Positions 23,372 through 34,999 of a stretch of 64,000 nt of DNA are shown here, in pieces; position 1 is the first letter of the stretch, and each line of letters begins with the position of its first letter. The notes beneath the pieces were generated by a model that searched no databases, was not told where the DNA came from, and saw only the letters and a program-made list of their open reading frames with translations. The position numbers and the translations under genes were made by a program. The stretch is from contig CM055748.1 of assembly GCA_029465975.1 (NCBI GenBank), forward strand, positions 12,868,253 through 12,932,252. Reading direction: 5' to 3'. The stretch comes from Dallia pectoralis. Lineage: Eukaryota > Chordata > Actinopteri > Esociformes > Umbridae.

Positions 23372-24060
23372 CCTAGGCCGTTTTGTTTATGCGGCTGTAA
23401 CACCAAATCATTCCAGACTCTTCTTAGTATCCATATATGCTCCTAATGAGCCGGACCAACATTTTATGAATAATATCTGTGGAAAAATACTACAATTTAG
23501 TGATCTGGATGTCGTCATAGGGGGAGATTTCAATGCCTCAATTAATCCTTAGCTTGATCGCTCATCTAGTCGTAACCCCTCTAGTGCAAGGTCCACATCC
23601 TTTTTGAATAGGTTCATTACAGAACAAAATCTAACTGACCCATGGCGCATACACAATCCCAATTCGAAGGACTACACATTCTATTCTCCTAGGCACAAAT
23701 CCTTTTCTAGAATTGATTATATTCTGGTTAGTTTGCTCCAGTATATATCCAGTATTGTCATTTTGCCTATCTTGATTTCGGATCACTCTCCCATTGTTTG
23801 TAATATCAGACCCGCTAAAACCCATGATAAATCCAGTAGATGGCGCTTTAACGACTCCCTGCTATATGATACTACATTTTTGGACCAACTCAGATCTGGC
23901 CTTACAGAATTTTTGGAAATGAATAGGGCTTTGAGCAATGCTCAAACCCTCAGGTGTTATGGGAAGTCACTAAATGCTATCTACGGGGAAATTGCATTGC
24001 CTACTCCTCAAAGGCCAAGCGTCTTAAAAATAAGCGCTTTGACTATCTTGAACAAGAAAT
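23340..24060 (+). pseudogene. L1-like apurinic/apyrimidinic endonuclease, frameshifted
   Basis: Frames 23274-23552 and 23604-24062 give VSIYAPNEPDQHFMNNICGK, DVVIGGDFNASINP, LNRFITEQNLTDPWRIHNPN, YTFYSPRHKSFSRIDYILVS and ILISDHSPIVCNIRPAKT. These are the Asn/Asp and SDH catalytic motifs of the L1 endonuclease. A stop at 23550 and the missing N-terminal NxxG motif make it non-functional. Confidence 0.8.
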
Positions 24061-24149
24061 AAGGTCTTTGGAGCGTCAGCAGACCCAGTCTTTCTCAGAA
24101 GAGGTTGCCCAGAAACTGCTATTGTTGAAAAAAGAATACAATAGCCTGT

Positions 24150-25785
24150 CAATTAGGGGTGGGCGATATGGGAAAAATATCATATCACGATTTTTTCAGG
24201 AAAAATCACGATTCACGATTTTATCACGATTCTTTTTCATGTTGCTTTTTAAGACTATTTTGCTAATTACTGAGCTGCAATACAAGCAAATTATATCTCC
24301 ATTTAAAGAATATAGCGTTACAAGGTAACAAAACATAAAAGGGAAAAAAAAATTAAAGTAGCATATTTTAATCACGTGTATATTTAAAGGAAGTGCAATG
24401 GTGCAAAGAAGCGCCTTCATTCTCATCCGCAGCTTCACCATCCATTCACTGTGTAACCTGCCATCCATCTACAGCATCAGATGATCTACTGTGTTATCAT
24501 CCTGAATTAAATGAATTGTGAATTATGCAGTAAAACATTTTACTAAAATAGTATGTAGCCTATTTATTGTCTTATGTAGCCATACAATACAAAATTAAAA
24601 CCATGATTTTAAAATGCACAGGCTATGATATTTAAATTTCTAAAGATCGAATAAATTAAAATCAATCAAACTGTATGTCCTATTTTGATGTAATAAATGC
24701 TAAAACATTTTAGATCACAAGCGACGCGCAATCAAATGATTTGCGCATGATTGGCCGTATATATTGCAACACAGACTGTTGAAATAAAAACATTAGGCTA
24801 CAGTGTATAATTTGATCATTTACATTTGTAAAATGTATTATAGTAATTACAGCCCAGTAACTAAGGCACTATAGACAATGAAACACGTATTTTACAACAC
24901 AGTTTGTATATTGGTCACGGTCGGGTATATTCTGCTGTTACCCGGTAGATACATTAATCAATTTCGTTTTATATTTTCGTTCTGTTTATTTAGTAAAACA
25001 TATATTTCTTTATAAACGTAGGCCTACCTCTTTTTCTAGTTCATTCAAATTCAACCAAGCCAATCAATCTATTATCTATGTATATCTCGCAGCTTTTGTC
25101 TGCCTGAGCAGGACACGCATACTAACCGGTTGCACTGCGCAGAGTGTTCATTAGTGATGTTATGAGTGCACATGAGACCGCAGCAAATTAATCGGTTACA
25201 TATATCCAGTTTCATATAGATCGGACCAAAACGCGTCAAGTTTCATGTAGACCAGACCAAAACGCGTCAAGTTTCATGTAGACCAGACCAAAACGCATCC
25301 AGTTTTATATAGACCAGACCAAAACGGATCCAGTTTCATAGACCAGACCAAAACGGTGTCCAATATAGATCGGACCAAAACGAGATCAGACCAAAACGCA
25401 TCCAGTTTCTGAAAACGGGACAAGGTAAAATGCACGTATTTAGGAAAAGTCATGGAAGAACGAGGCTGTAGCTTTTCAACATTATATATTTATTTTAATT
25501 ACTAACTGCAACGCCCGCGGGCATGGGCTGTTGGCGCTTCTAGTGTTAACACGCTGACATCTAGCGCACCGCGCATTGCATGTTGATACGTAGCTGAAAA
25601 AACGCCATAGATCTGCATCTAAGTCATCCTGAATTCAATGAATTATGCTAATAAACATGGCAAAATGCTTCAGAACCTAGGGACCAGAACATTTAAAGCG
25701 CTTATCATTTTGTTACATTAGAAAAATAAAGACCCACTGAATTGTTCTAGTTAGCCAAATCCCCAATATCTTTAATTAATAGCGG
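24150..25785. mobile_element. Block interrupting the L1-like LINE (probable DNA transposon)
   Basis: The L1 frame stops making sense at ttaggggtgggcgatatgg, a start characteristic of a fish DNA-transposon group, followed by repeated atcacgatt motifs. A matching inverted end was not found near 25785, so the right boundary is inferred from where L1 sequence resumes. It contains a 31-bp tandem array (25230-25420) and no supported transposase. Confidence 0.5.
25230..25420. repeat. 31-bp tandem repeat (about 6 units)
   Basis: Units with agtttcatgtagaccagacc and aaaacgcgtc or aaaacgcatc; the later units are shortened and diverged. Confidence 0.85.
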
Positions 25786-25786
25786 T

Positions 25787-26983
25787 TTGGGATGTCAAAA
25801 TTCTGCTATTAAAAAGCCTTGGTTTTGTTACATAAGAAAAATAAAGATTGAGTTACCATCCAATATCATGGATAATTCTGGCAAAATTCATTTCGACCAA
25901 ACTTTGATTCATTTCGACCAAAGTGGGCGACTGGCCGCAGACAATATGCAACACTTACTGCACATCATTGAACATTCTCACACATATACTGACACTTGCG
26001 CAGTTTTCTCCCTTGATGCGCTCAAAGCGTTTGACAGGCTCGAGTGGGACTTTCTATGGGCAGTACTGGAACATCTTGGTTTCGGTCCTAAATGTATATA
26101 TGGCATTCAAACTCTTTATAGTAATTCAACAGCTTCCATCTTAACAGGCACTCATCAGTCTCTACCTTTTCCATTACAGAGGGGTTGTCGTCAAGGCTGT
26201 CCCCTATCGCCACTTCTTTTTGCACTTTCACTGGAACCCTTAGCCCAAGCTCTTAGGCAAAGCCAAGTTATTGCGCCAATTACCTTATACGGCTCTCAGC
26301 ATTGTATATCGTTGTATGCGGATGACATAATTTTATACCTTTCAGACTTAAAAAAGTCTATACCTAATGTATTAAAGTTATTCTACCACTTCAGCAGCAT
26401 GCCCGGATACATGATAAATTGGGATAAATCCTCCTTAATGGCCCTTAACAATATCTCTCACCACATCTCCCTTCCTAACAATATTATGTTCACAAAATCA
26501 TTCACTTACCTAGGAATCAAAATAACGGATTCTCTGTCAAGAATCATCCAATTAAACTTCAATGAATTCATCCAGAAAATAAAACTCGATCTTCAAAGAT
26601 GGACTAACCTTCAGATCTCAATGCAAGCCAGAATCAGTACAGTCAAGATGAATATTCTACCACGCCTGAACTTCTTGTCCTTTACGATCCCATTCACGCC
26701 AACTCCCAAATATTATATAGAGTTAAACTCGGCCGTATCTAGATTTGTCTGGAATGGCAGGCAACCCAGAATACGTTTTTCTGTTTTACAGCGCACTAAA
26801 TCAGAAGGTGGCCTCTCCCTCCCCAATTTTCAGATCTATTACTGGGCATTCCAGATTAGAGCTATGCGAACATGGATGGACAAAGATAGTGAAGTGCCAT
26901 GGAGAAACATAGAATCAGCTATTGTACATCCTCAAAGACTTCAAGATGGAACAATACCTACCTCTTATCTAACAACCTTTTGA
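25787..26983 (+). pseudogene. L1-like reverse transcriptase segment
   Basis: A 398-codon open frame. From about residue 45: RLAADNMQHLLHIIEH, FSLDALKAFDRLEWDFLWAV (palm A Asp), PFPLQRGCRQGCPLSPLLFA (RQGCPLSP), ISLYADDIILYLSD (catalytic YADD), FTYLGIKITDSL, then a thumb/connection region ending with RFVWNGRQPRIR and LPNFQIYYWAFQIR. It is the best-preserved coding part of the LINE; the normal upstream linker is replaced by foreign sequence. It is a retroelement relic rather than a host gene. Confidence 0.85.
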
Positions 26984-27257
26984 TTATCCCGTGTGGTCGT
27001 CTAAAGGGGTTTTTACTTTTCCCAATATGTTTGACGAGACTGGTTTGCGCACATTCCAGGATATCCAAGCAGAATTCAGCCTTCTTGGCATTTCTTTTTT
27101 CTTGTACTTAAGGTTGCTTTCTGCTATGAAAGCTTATGGTGTGCCATGGAATACTGTTTTGACTGACCACCCAATGTCTGAGTGGATTGATCCCGCCAAA
27201 GATTCTAGAGGGGCGGTCACAGTAATCTATAATTCTTTACTTAGTAGTGTTCAATAA

Positions 27258-27779
27258 AAGCCTCTAAAAATACTATCAAAGTGGGGGATTTGGAACTTTC
27301 TTGAGTTACAACACAGAACAAAAGAGATATGAATAATTAAGCTATCCCAATGATGACACGTAGTTTGGTTTGTATAGTTGCTAGTTAACTCACATAGTAC
27401 TTACAAATCACAAAATGTGAAAGACATAAATAACTAAAATACATTTGTCAATATCATTGCGAGTTTGTGGCAATATAAACCTTATAGACTTGTTTAATCA
27501 TTCAAAATGGATGCGTATTTTCATGGGACAATATTGACTGACTACCGCTTCGACATGCAGATTCGAATGGGAAGAGGTAGGGGAGGGGCAGGGGGATATG
27601 TAGGGGGAAAACCAATCATACAGGTGTGCTACATTAAATAGGGCACTGACACCAACAAATGGGATTCACACTAAAATCTGGCATGATGGGAACCATTATG
27701 AATTTGTGTAATTATCTCCATTAACATTTAACACTTGTTACACACACACACACACATGTCAAATTCCTGTCATCCACAC
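27258..27779. other. Unassigned; short CA run
   Basis: AT-rich, with a purine-rich stretch (27565-27605) and a ca run at 27741-27754. No coding signal. Confidence 0.4.
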
Positions 27780-28580
27780 TATAGGTAAAACCAAAGAGCA
27801 TTCAGCTGAAACAAGACAGATGGTTGTTGACATACACAGATCAGGTAAAGGATATTAAAAATACATACACAAACAGATGAAAATACCTCTAAGCACAGTT
27901 GGGGCAATAATAAATAAATAATACAAGTTTCAAAAGAAGAGACAGTTTCAGATCTGCTCAGTGTAGTAGAATCGGCAAGCCTCAAAATAAGCTGTTAGCA
28001 GCGCATTCATGTCATCAAGCTCTTTGGAAGAGTTACATGAAAGAAGCCCTTAACCGAGACCAACCCAAACATTGCAGTGTCTGAACTTTACCAAGAAATA
28101 TTGGAACAACAAGATGAAATGAGTGACATAGTCAAATGGCCAATCACACCATCAGCATGTTTGGTACAAAAGAGGTCCGCAAATGAGAAGACACCTGATA
28201 CCCAGAGTTCCATTTGGTGGTGGATTATTGATTCATTAGGGCTGTTTTGCTACCTGAGGTCCAGCGTTAAGTACAAGGATTATTTAACCTAAAACCTGGT
28301 TACCTCTGCCAGGAGATTGAGACTTGGCCAGGAATACACTTTTCAACAAAACATTGACAAACAAACAAACATATATCAAAAGCAACAAATATGAATGCAA
28401 GACCACAAATTCAATATTTTTCAATGGTCATCTTGGTCTTTGGACATGAACCCATTAACAAAAATGCAGTGTATTGATAGTGCAGCATGGAGGAGTTGTC
28501 CAAGATCTCTCCAGAATTGTGTGCCAGCCTTGGGTGGCACAAAGAGGCTCAGTGCTGATATTTACTTATGGGGATAACAC
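27780..28580 (+). pseudogene. Tc1-like transposase relic
   Basis: Broken frames on the plus strand follow the order of a Tc1 transposase: a helix-turn-helix-like start (TYTDQVKDIKNTYTNR), a paired-like middle with many stops, then WSSWSLDMNPLTKMQC, which resembles the SPDxNPIE block with the catalytic Asp region, then WRSCPRSLQN. Length (about 800 bp) fits a full-length but strongly decayed copy. No terminal repeats were recognised. Confidence 0.5.
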
Positions 28581-29144
28581 AACATCTTGATTGTATGCCA
28601 GGTTATGATCAGTGTGAATTATTTTTGAAAACTTTATTTGAAAAATGAAATACTACTCAAGGAAAATTGTATTTGAGAAATGTTTACTTCAAAATTGTAA
28701 GTTTATGTATAATCACAAAATATGTATCATAATTATTGTGTTTTTGTATTCACTTTTGCTTAATTTCATGAAGGATGCCAACGCTTCTTTAGTTGACTGT
28801 AAACCGTCCTCCTCCTGGCTTAGAGCCACCTATCAAATGTTCAAACGCCAGGTGGTTTTGTCTTTCTTCATTCAAAACCATTTCAGAACATTATAAAACA
28901 GTTTCCTTGCTTTTAAAAATCACTTTAGTTTGCATATTTGAGAAAAATGACTTTCTTTTCATGTTTCCCATGCTAATGTTTTTACATGTGCATAATTTAA
29001 TATAGTTTAGACTTTTGAGCCTTGTTTCTCATGGAAATCAAGTTAAACTGCCACCGTAGGCACAAAGAATAATGGAAGCGGAGGTAATATCCTCATTCAG
29101 GTTTATTAAAAGTAGCCATTCTTTTAATCAAGACACTGCAATAG
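28581..29144. other. Unassigned intronic sequence
   Basis: T-rich, no supported feature; the frames present are short and without recognisable motifs. Confidence 0.4.
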
Positions 29145-29325
29145 TGTCCCAAAAAGCTTCCTATTTCCATTACCATCCACTACTTTAGACCAGAGCACCT
29201 AGGCACACATTTCCTTTCGTAGTGCTCTACATGACCAGAGCCCTATTGGTGTTATTCAAGAAAATAAAGGTAAAATAAGTAGTGCACTACAAAGGTTATA
29301 GTGTGTCATTTAGGAAGTATCCTAA
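29145..29325. repeat. Palindromic dispersed repeat, best copy
   Basis: Starts gtgtcccaaaaagcttccta and ends tagtgtgtcatttaggaag, roughly inverse to each other, with tagtgcactac and ccagagccctattgg between. I recall this structure (gtgccatttgggac ... tagtgcacta) as an abundant short palindromic repeat of salmonid and pike genomes. Confidence 0.6.
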
Positions 29326-29675
29326 CATATTTTTGCCTAGGATAGCAGTTCTGATGAACATGCAATATTGATGAGTGGTGGCATTAATAGCAATCGTTAT
29401 TTCAGGTCAGTGAAGAATATAATCCAGCATTATTGTAATAGATCACTATAATATGGTAGCCTGCGGTGTCAAACTGAGCTAGAGTGCAATGCAAACCACC
29501 CAGTCTAACCTCCTTAGCTGTCATCTCCCCGTCTCCCCATCTCCCTCCCCCTCCCCTGTGACAAGGTCAGGCCGACCTCCATATTGCAGGTCACACTCAA
29601 TCTGATGAAGTAGCTACGGAACACAGAACACATAGGTCCAGCAGAGAAACAAGCACACTGCCTGAAGCTATTAAA

Positions 29676-29746
29676 TCACACACACACCCCACACACACAC
29701 ACCACACACACACCACACACACACCACACACACACACACACACACA
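29676..29746. repeat. CA-rich microsatellite
   Basis: Compound ca repeat with regular cacaccacaca interruptions. Frames through it on the minus strand are artefacts of composition. Confidence 0.95.
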
Positions 29747-30269
29747 GTGGGGGGAAATGCTAGAAGAATGTGCTGCAGTTCTGACATTAGTTCTGAATTC
29801 AGTCATTAAAGTGCTAAAATACAGGTATGAATAAAATGATTGTGAGCTGCCCAGAGACAAAAGATTATCCTCTAAAGACAGGAGAGATGAGATGAGTAGG
29901 AGTGAAGAAAATAGAGCAGCTGAAACCATTAACTACTGTACTATAACATAGAATTACAATCCCCATTGATGGTGACAGTATAGAATCAATATAAAGGTTA
30001 ATTTTTCAAGAGATAGTAATGGAACTTTTGCTCATATTTCACATTTTTCCCAAGTGCCTAATGTGTTTTTTGGCAATATCAAATTGTTTATGAGCAACAA
30101 TTTAACTTACTGTTGGTATTTTGGTAAAAAATGTAGAGAAGACTAATATGATCAGGTAACATTTGCATAGAACTTGCTTATTGAAAACATTTCTGATATG
30201 TATTCAACATTTCACCCTGCCTCTCTTCTGGAGGATGGATGCAGATTTGGGTTCCAGACACATAGAATA

Positions 30270-30323
30270 TCCGCACACCCCACACACACCCCACACACAC
30301 CCCACACACACACACCCCACACA

Positions 30324-30354
<31 letters not shown>

Positions 30355-30470
30355 CACACACACCCCACACACACCCCACACACACACACACACACACACA
30401 CACCACACACACACCACACACACACCACACACACACACACACACACCACACACACACACACACACACACC
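30270..30470. repeat. Compound CA/CCCA microsatellite
   Basis: About 200 bp of (ca)n broken at fairly regular intervals by ccccacacaca blocks, giving a 10-12-bp higher-order rhythm. Open frames on both strands here are artefacts. Confidence 0.95.
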
Positions 30471-30540
30471 TCCCCTTAGAGTCTGCTGATCCACACGGAG
30501 GGATAAGAGAAAGAAAAAAACAGAACAGGCAGCACTGTAT

Positions 30541-30574
30541 TTGTGTGAGTGTGTGTGTGTGTGTGCACATCTGT

Positions 30575-30615
<41 letters not shown>
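30541..30615. repeat. TG microsatellite
   Basis: Interrupted (tg)n, opposite in polarity to the CA array 70 bp upstream, so a transcript across both could fold back on itself. Confidence 0.95.
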
Positions 30616-30619
30616 CGTT

Positions 30620-31300
30620 TGTGAGCGTGCGTGATAGGATAAAGAACCAACATACAAAATGACAAAATCCAGAAATACAAAGAGACGTGGCTGAGAACAT
30701 CCAGGGATTGTTGGGCCAATAGAACCAGAAGCAGACAGCTGCTGTTCTCTGTGATAAAGACCAAATAGTAGCAGGATTTCAGACGTAGCCTCAGGAGAAA
30801 GATTTGGGCTGCGCAGTAAAACACAGACAGTCACAGACGATACAAACAACTTTGTGTTGATGCAGAAAGCAGGTCACATTTTCAGGCTTTTGATGCTTCG
30901 TGAGTTATCTATGTTTAATTCATTAATGCTCTGTTATTAACCCTGATTTAATTTGTTCATGTTGCTAATCTATTCATTGCAAGGTGTTTTTGTTTAATGT
31001 CGTCTTTCTTTTTAGACCATAGGCAGCTCAAGGGAATTCTCTGGAATAAATGACAAATCAATTGAGCAACAGGGTCATAAGTGGGTCAGTATATAAGGAA
31101 TATGGTACCATTTTGGACAGCCAGTGATACTGAAATAGACCAATAAGTCAGACAGTTCAAGTCAGTTCCCGTCATACAGATAGTTCCCTAAGCAGGCAGG
31201 GCAGATTGGCCACACTAAAACACTTCTGTCACTACACACTTTCTCATTGGCAATTCAGGCACATACACGACAGACAACCTACATTGCAAGTCAATGAGGC
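30620..31300. other. Unassigned intronic sequence
   Basis: Includes at 31085-31130 a weak copy of the palindromic repeat (ggaatatggtaccattttgg). Nothing else supported. Confidence 0.35.
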
Positions 31301-31314
31301 AAGTCCAGACCAAA

Positions 31315-31830
31315 GGGCTGCAGAGGGTTGGAGCCAGGGCTAAACACAACAGATCCAGCCAGTCAGCTGGGAGTTAAGAGAGGGTTGGAGCCGGGGCTAA
31401 ACACAACAGATCCAGCCAGTCAGCTGGGAGTTAACAGAGGGTTGGAGCCGGGGCTAAACACAACAGATCCAGCCAGTCAGCTGGGAGTTAAGAGAAGCCG
31501 GGGCTAAACACAACAGATCCAGCCAGTCAGCTGGGAGTTAAGAGAGGGGGAGCCGGGGTAAACACAACAGATCCAGCCAGTCAGTTGGGAGTTAAGAGAG
31601 GGTTGGAGCCGGGGCTAAACACAACAGATCCAGCCAGTCAGCTGGGAGTTAACAGAGGGTTGGAGCCGGGGCTAAACACAACAGATCCAGCCAGTCAGCT
31701 GGGAGTTAACAGAGGGTTGGAGCCAGGGCTAAACACAACAGATCCAGCCAGTCAGCTGGGAGTTAAGAGAGGGTTGGAGCCGGGGCTAAACACAACAGAT
31801 CCAGCCAGTCAGCTGGGAGTTAAGAGAGGA
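31315..31830. repeat. 57-bp minisatellite (about 9 units)
   Basis: Units with gagggttggagccggggcta, acacaacagatccagccag and tcagctgggagttaa. Units around 31495-31555 are shortened. Because 57 is a multiple of three, an open frame (19-residue periodicity, GLEPGLNTTDPASQL) crosses the right half; there is no sign that it is translated. Confidence 0.95.
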
Positions 31831-34200
31831 CACTCTGGGCTTAGGGAATGCAGGGCTGTAATAAACAGGGGAACGTTCATTATAACTGTCATCTGGTCAC
31901 AGTTGTGATCTTCTTTCCTCTGTCTTCTGTATAACAGGAGTGTATGGGGTTGAAAAAGTCTGAAAACAAACAGACAGCTTGAACAAATCCAGGTTAGGAG
32001 TGTTCCAGATACAGCCAATAGAACACTCTTTGCTTTCCCGTAGTGTACACAAGTTTGGACTACTTGAGCACTATATAGAGAATAGGATACACACTTTACA
32101 AAATAGGAACACTCATTCCATGGCGATTGTTTAAAGCAGGAAGTTGTCACTGTCTGGTACTTAAGTTGAACTAAGACAGTCTGTAAAGAGGTTACAATGT
32201 AAACAACAAGATAAGCTAGTCCAAACAGTGCTGGCGTGTGCTATAAATAGGTGTTTAAATCAGAACCTTCCTGGACTCTGATGGATGGTTCTGATGTCTC
32301 ATCTTCCTTTATTGAGGATAAGTTCTATAGGTCCGCGTTCAAAAGTGTATTGTACCTGCGGGGGGGGGGGTTACTATGAGTATCGGAGAACTAGAAGCAC
32401 TACAGTATGAAAGCTGTGAATGGTGTGAATAAAACTAACAATAAACTATCATGTATTTTTCCCAAGAAAAATGCCTGACAATTTTCGGTAAATAAATTGA
32501 ATATTGAGTGTAATTGTTAACTTAACTATGTCCAAATATATCTAAGAAATACCAAAGCATTAAGATGGTGTACTTCCACACAGCCTGTATGTGTGGCTGG
32601 GCCAGCCAACGGCATTAAGATGTATACCTTGGCAATACGTCAGAACCAAGTACACAGGGTTAAGTGTGATGATACTGCAGGAAAGCGTATAGCCATCACA
32701 GCCTCTGAGTCATCCTGGTAATGCGCTGGTCCTCTGGAGCTCAGGGAATAAGAGAGAGACATTGCTGAGATTCTTTACCGAACCAAAATAGCAGTGATTT
32801 TTTAGGGCTTTTAGTGGCAGTTCCATTTTGCTAGTCTCCATTGTTCAGTCTGTGAGACTGGTGTTCCTGTAAAGTCAGAGGGCCACTTGGCCTTGAAAGT
32901 AGTGAAGTATATAGAATAGGGTAGGTGCCATTTGGGACGCATATTGAGAACGAGGCCAGTTGGCTTTCTGCCACCAGTAACAGAGCTCTCTGGGGAACGG
33001 AGGGAAAAACACAACCTGAACGAGTTCTGTTATTCACCTGGAGCACTAAAGCTGCCACTACCAAGACCCCCCAACACTCACAAACACACACAACTATTTT
33101 ATTGTATGTCACTAGTACAATGAAACCCAGAAAATCAACAATACCACAAAGCAGTGTACACCATCTTTACTGATTCCTGAAGTAGGACATTGTAATCATA
33201 ATTCGTCATGCGAATTGGGGGAGACATTGTCATCATACCTGCTGCCTTGTCGATTTGACTCCGTATGATGCATGTAAATTGTTGCGTCCAAAACTGTTGA
33301 AATTTACAGCTGTACTTTAATTGCTTTGATGGGAACACCTCCTTCACTTGCTATGATGCTCTCTATATTAATGCACAGAGATCAACTGCGCTACTGACTT
33401 AAAGGTTGTCAGGGTGACCAACGTGCTGAACATTGTATGGTGTGGATGGTGTGGATAGGATACTGTTCATACGAGATCTGGCAACTAGTCAACATTAGAC
33501 AAACATGTTGGTACAAATGTTTTTTAAGTTGTTTATAGAAAATAACGGGAGTTTACCGAGAGAAATAACTAAAAAACAGGAGAAACCCGGAAAAACGGGA
33601 GTGTTGGCAGGTATGATTGTCATGCCTCTCCCAAAATTCAAAGATTTCCTGTCAAAGGCTTGAAAATACATGATGCTGTTTTCAGGGCTACCACAATAAA
33701 CAGAACCAATGTGACACTAGAAAATCTCTGTATCAAAATCGGATTTTACAGATGAGAGAAAACATTGGCCCAAAATTCCTTTACTTTCCCCCCCAGACCC
33801 AACTGGCAAAAATGAAACATTTCCAGAATACTAAAGGACATGACAGTGTTAAAGTCACTGCGTTTTAGAAGTCTGTAACCAATTGGATCTCTAATCTTCA
33901 CGGTCCCTGGTCCGAAGTATTACAGGAAATAGAATGCAACAAAGAACAGAACAGTCAACAAGTATTATCACAGGGCTGCCACGCTGTCATTAAACACTCC
34001 CTTAATTAAAGGGATTCCCACTTACAAAGCATGTAGGAGTCTGTCATTTTTATCATAGGTACAACTCTGAGTGACAGAATCTAAAACAAAAATCCAGAAA
34101 ATGACATTGTATGATTTAAAAACAAACAGCATCTGATGTATGCTGGAATTAAATAGCCCTGGAATTATTAATTTCATTAACAGATCGATGGACATTGTTA
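31831..34200. other. Mostly unassigned; old dispersed repeats
   Basis: Contains two degenerate palindromic-repeat copies (32003-32100; 32891-32945 with taggtgccatttgggacgc), a run of ten g at 32362, and at 33535-33615 a segment (cccggaaaaacgggagtgtt ggcaggtatg in two halves) that resembles the end of a fish hAT element. No coding gene supported. Confidence 0.4.
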
Positions 34201-34204
34201 CTTT

Positions 34205-34752
34205 GTGGATAACGAGCCATTAAACCAGATGCTTCCATCTCCTCCACATCACATTATGTGTCTCTTAATTCAGCTTCATTAAACCAGATGCTTCCATCTC
34301 CCCACCTCACATTATGTGTCTCTTAATGCATTTTCATTAAACCAGATGCTTCCATCTCCCCACATCACATTATGTGTCTCTTAATTCAGCTTCATTAAAC
34401 CAGATGCTTCCATCTCCCCACCTCACATTATGTGTCTCTTAATGCAGCTTCATTAAACCAGATGCTTCCATCTCCCCACATCACATTATGTGTCTCTTAA
34501 TGCAGCTTCATTAAACCAGCTGCTTCCATCTCCTCACATCACATTATGTGTCTCTTAATGCAGCTTCATTAAATCAGCTGCTTCCATCTCCCCACATCAC
34601 ATTATGTGTCTCTTAATGCAGCTTCATTAAACCAGCTGCTTCCATCTCCCCACATCACATTATGTGTCTCTTAATGCAGCTTCATTAAACCAGCTGCTTC
34701 CATTTCCCCATATCACATTACGTGTCTCTTAATGCAGCTTCATTAAACCAGT
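34205..34752. repeat. 58-bp minisatellite (about 9 units)
   Basis: Units with ttcattaaaccagatgcttc, catctccccacatcacatta and tgtgtctcttaatgcagc. A change from cagatgc to cagctgc marks the right half of the array. Confidence 0.95.
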
Positions 34753-34999
34753 ACAGGAAAGCACCCAGAGCTGAGTCACTGAACCACTGATTTAATTTGT
34801 CGCTGATTGCTTTATCTTTCAAAAGAAGCAGGAAAGAAGCAGGAAATAGAACCAACTAACTTGTACTGGACCAACAAATACATCAAGGTGATGGATTACA
34901 GTAACCTTTACAAAAGACAGTCCCTCTAAAGCACAGATTAAAACCAGGAAAAAGACAGCCATAAACATAGCAGGAGTGCCAACCAGTGTGTGCCATCAT

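Larger units (their letters stand above)
22960..27257 (+). mobile_element. L1-like LINE, broken and interrupted
   Basis: Plus-strand parts in order: an ORF1-like coiled-coil segment (22982-23371), an apurinic endonuclease (23340-23900, VIGGDFNASINP, RIDYILVS, ILISDHSPIVC), a Lys/Gln-rich linker to 24150, a foreign block (24150-25780), a reverse transcriptase (25787-26983, with FSLDALKAFDRLEW, RQGCPLSPLLFAL and SLYADDIILYL), and a frameshifted C-terminal stretch (26991-27257, PNMFDETGLRTFQDI). The YADD box and SDHSP endonuclease motif are those of the L1 group. The piece between endonuclease and palm is missing or replaced, so it is inactive. Confidence 0.85.

Noticed and set aside
30163..30849. 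Cys/Val-rich and His/Thr-rich proteins on both strands
   Set aside because: Compositional translation of CA/TG microsatellites.
31315..31830. CRISPR array
   Set aside because: Whole units repeat without unique spacers, in a vertebrate genome; the same holds for all other arrays in the window.
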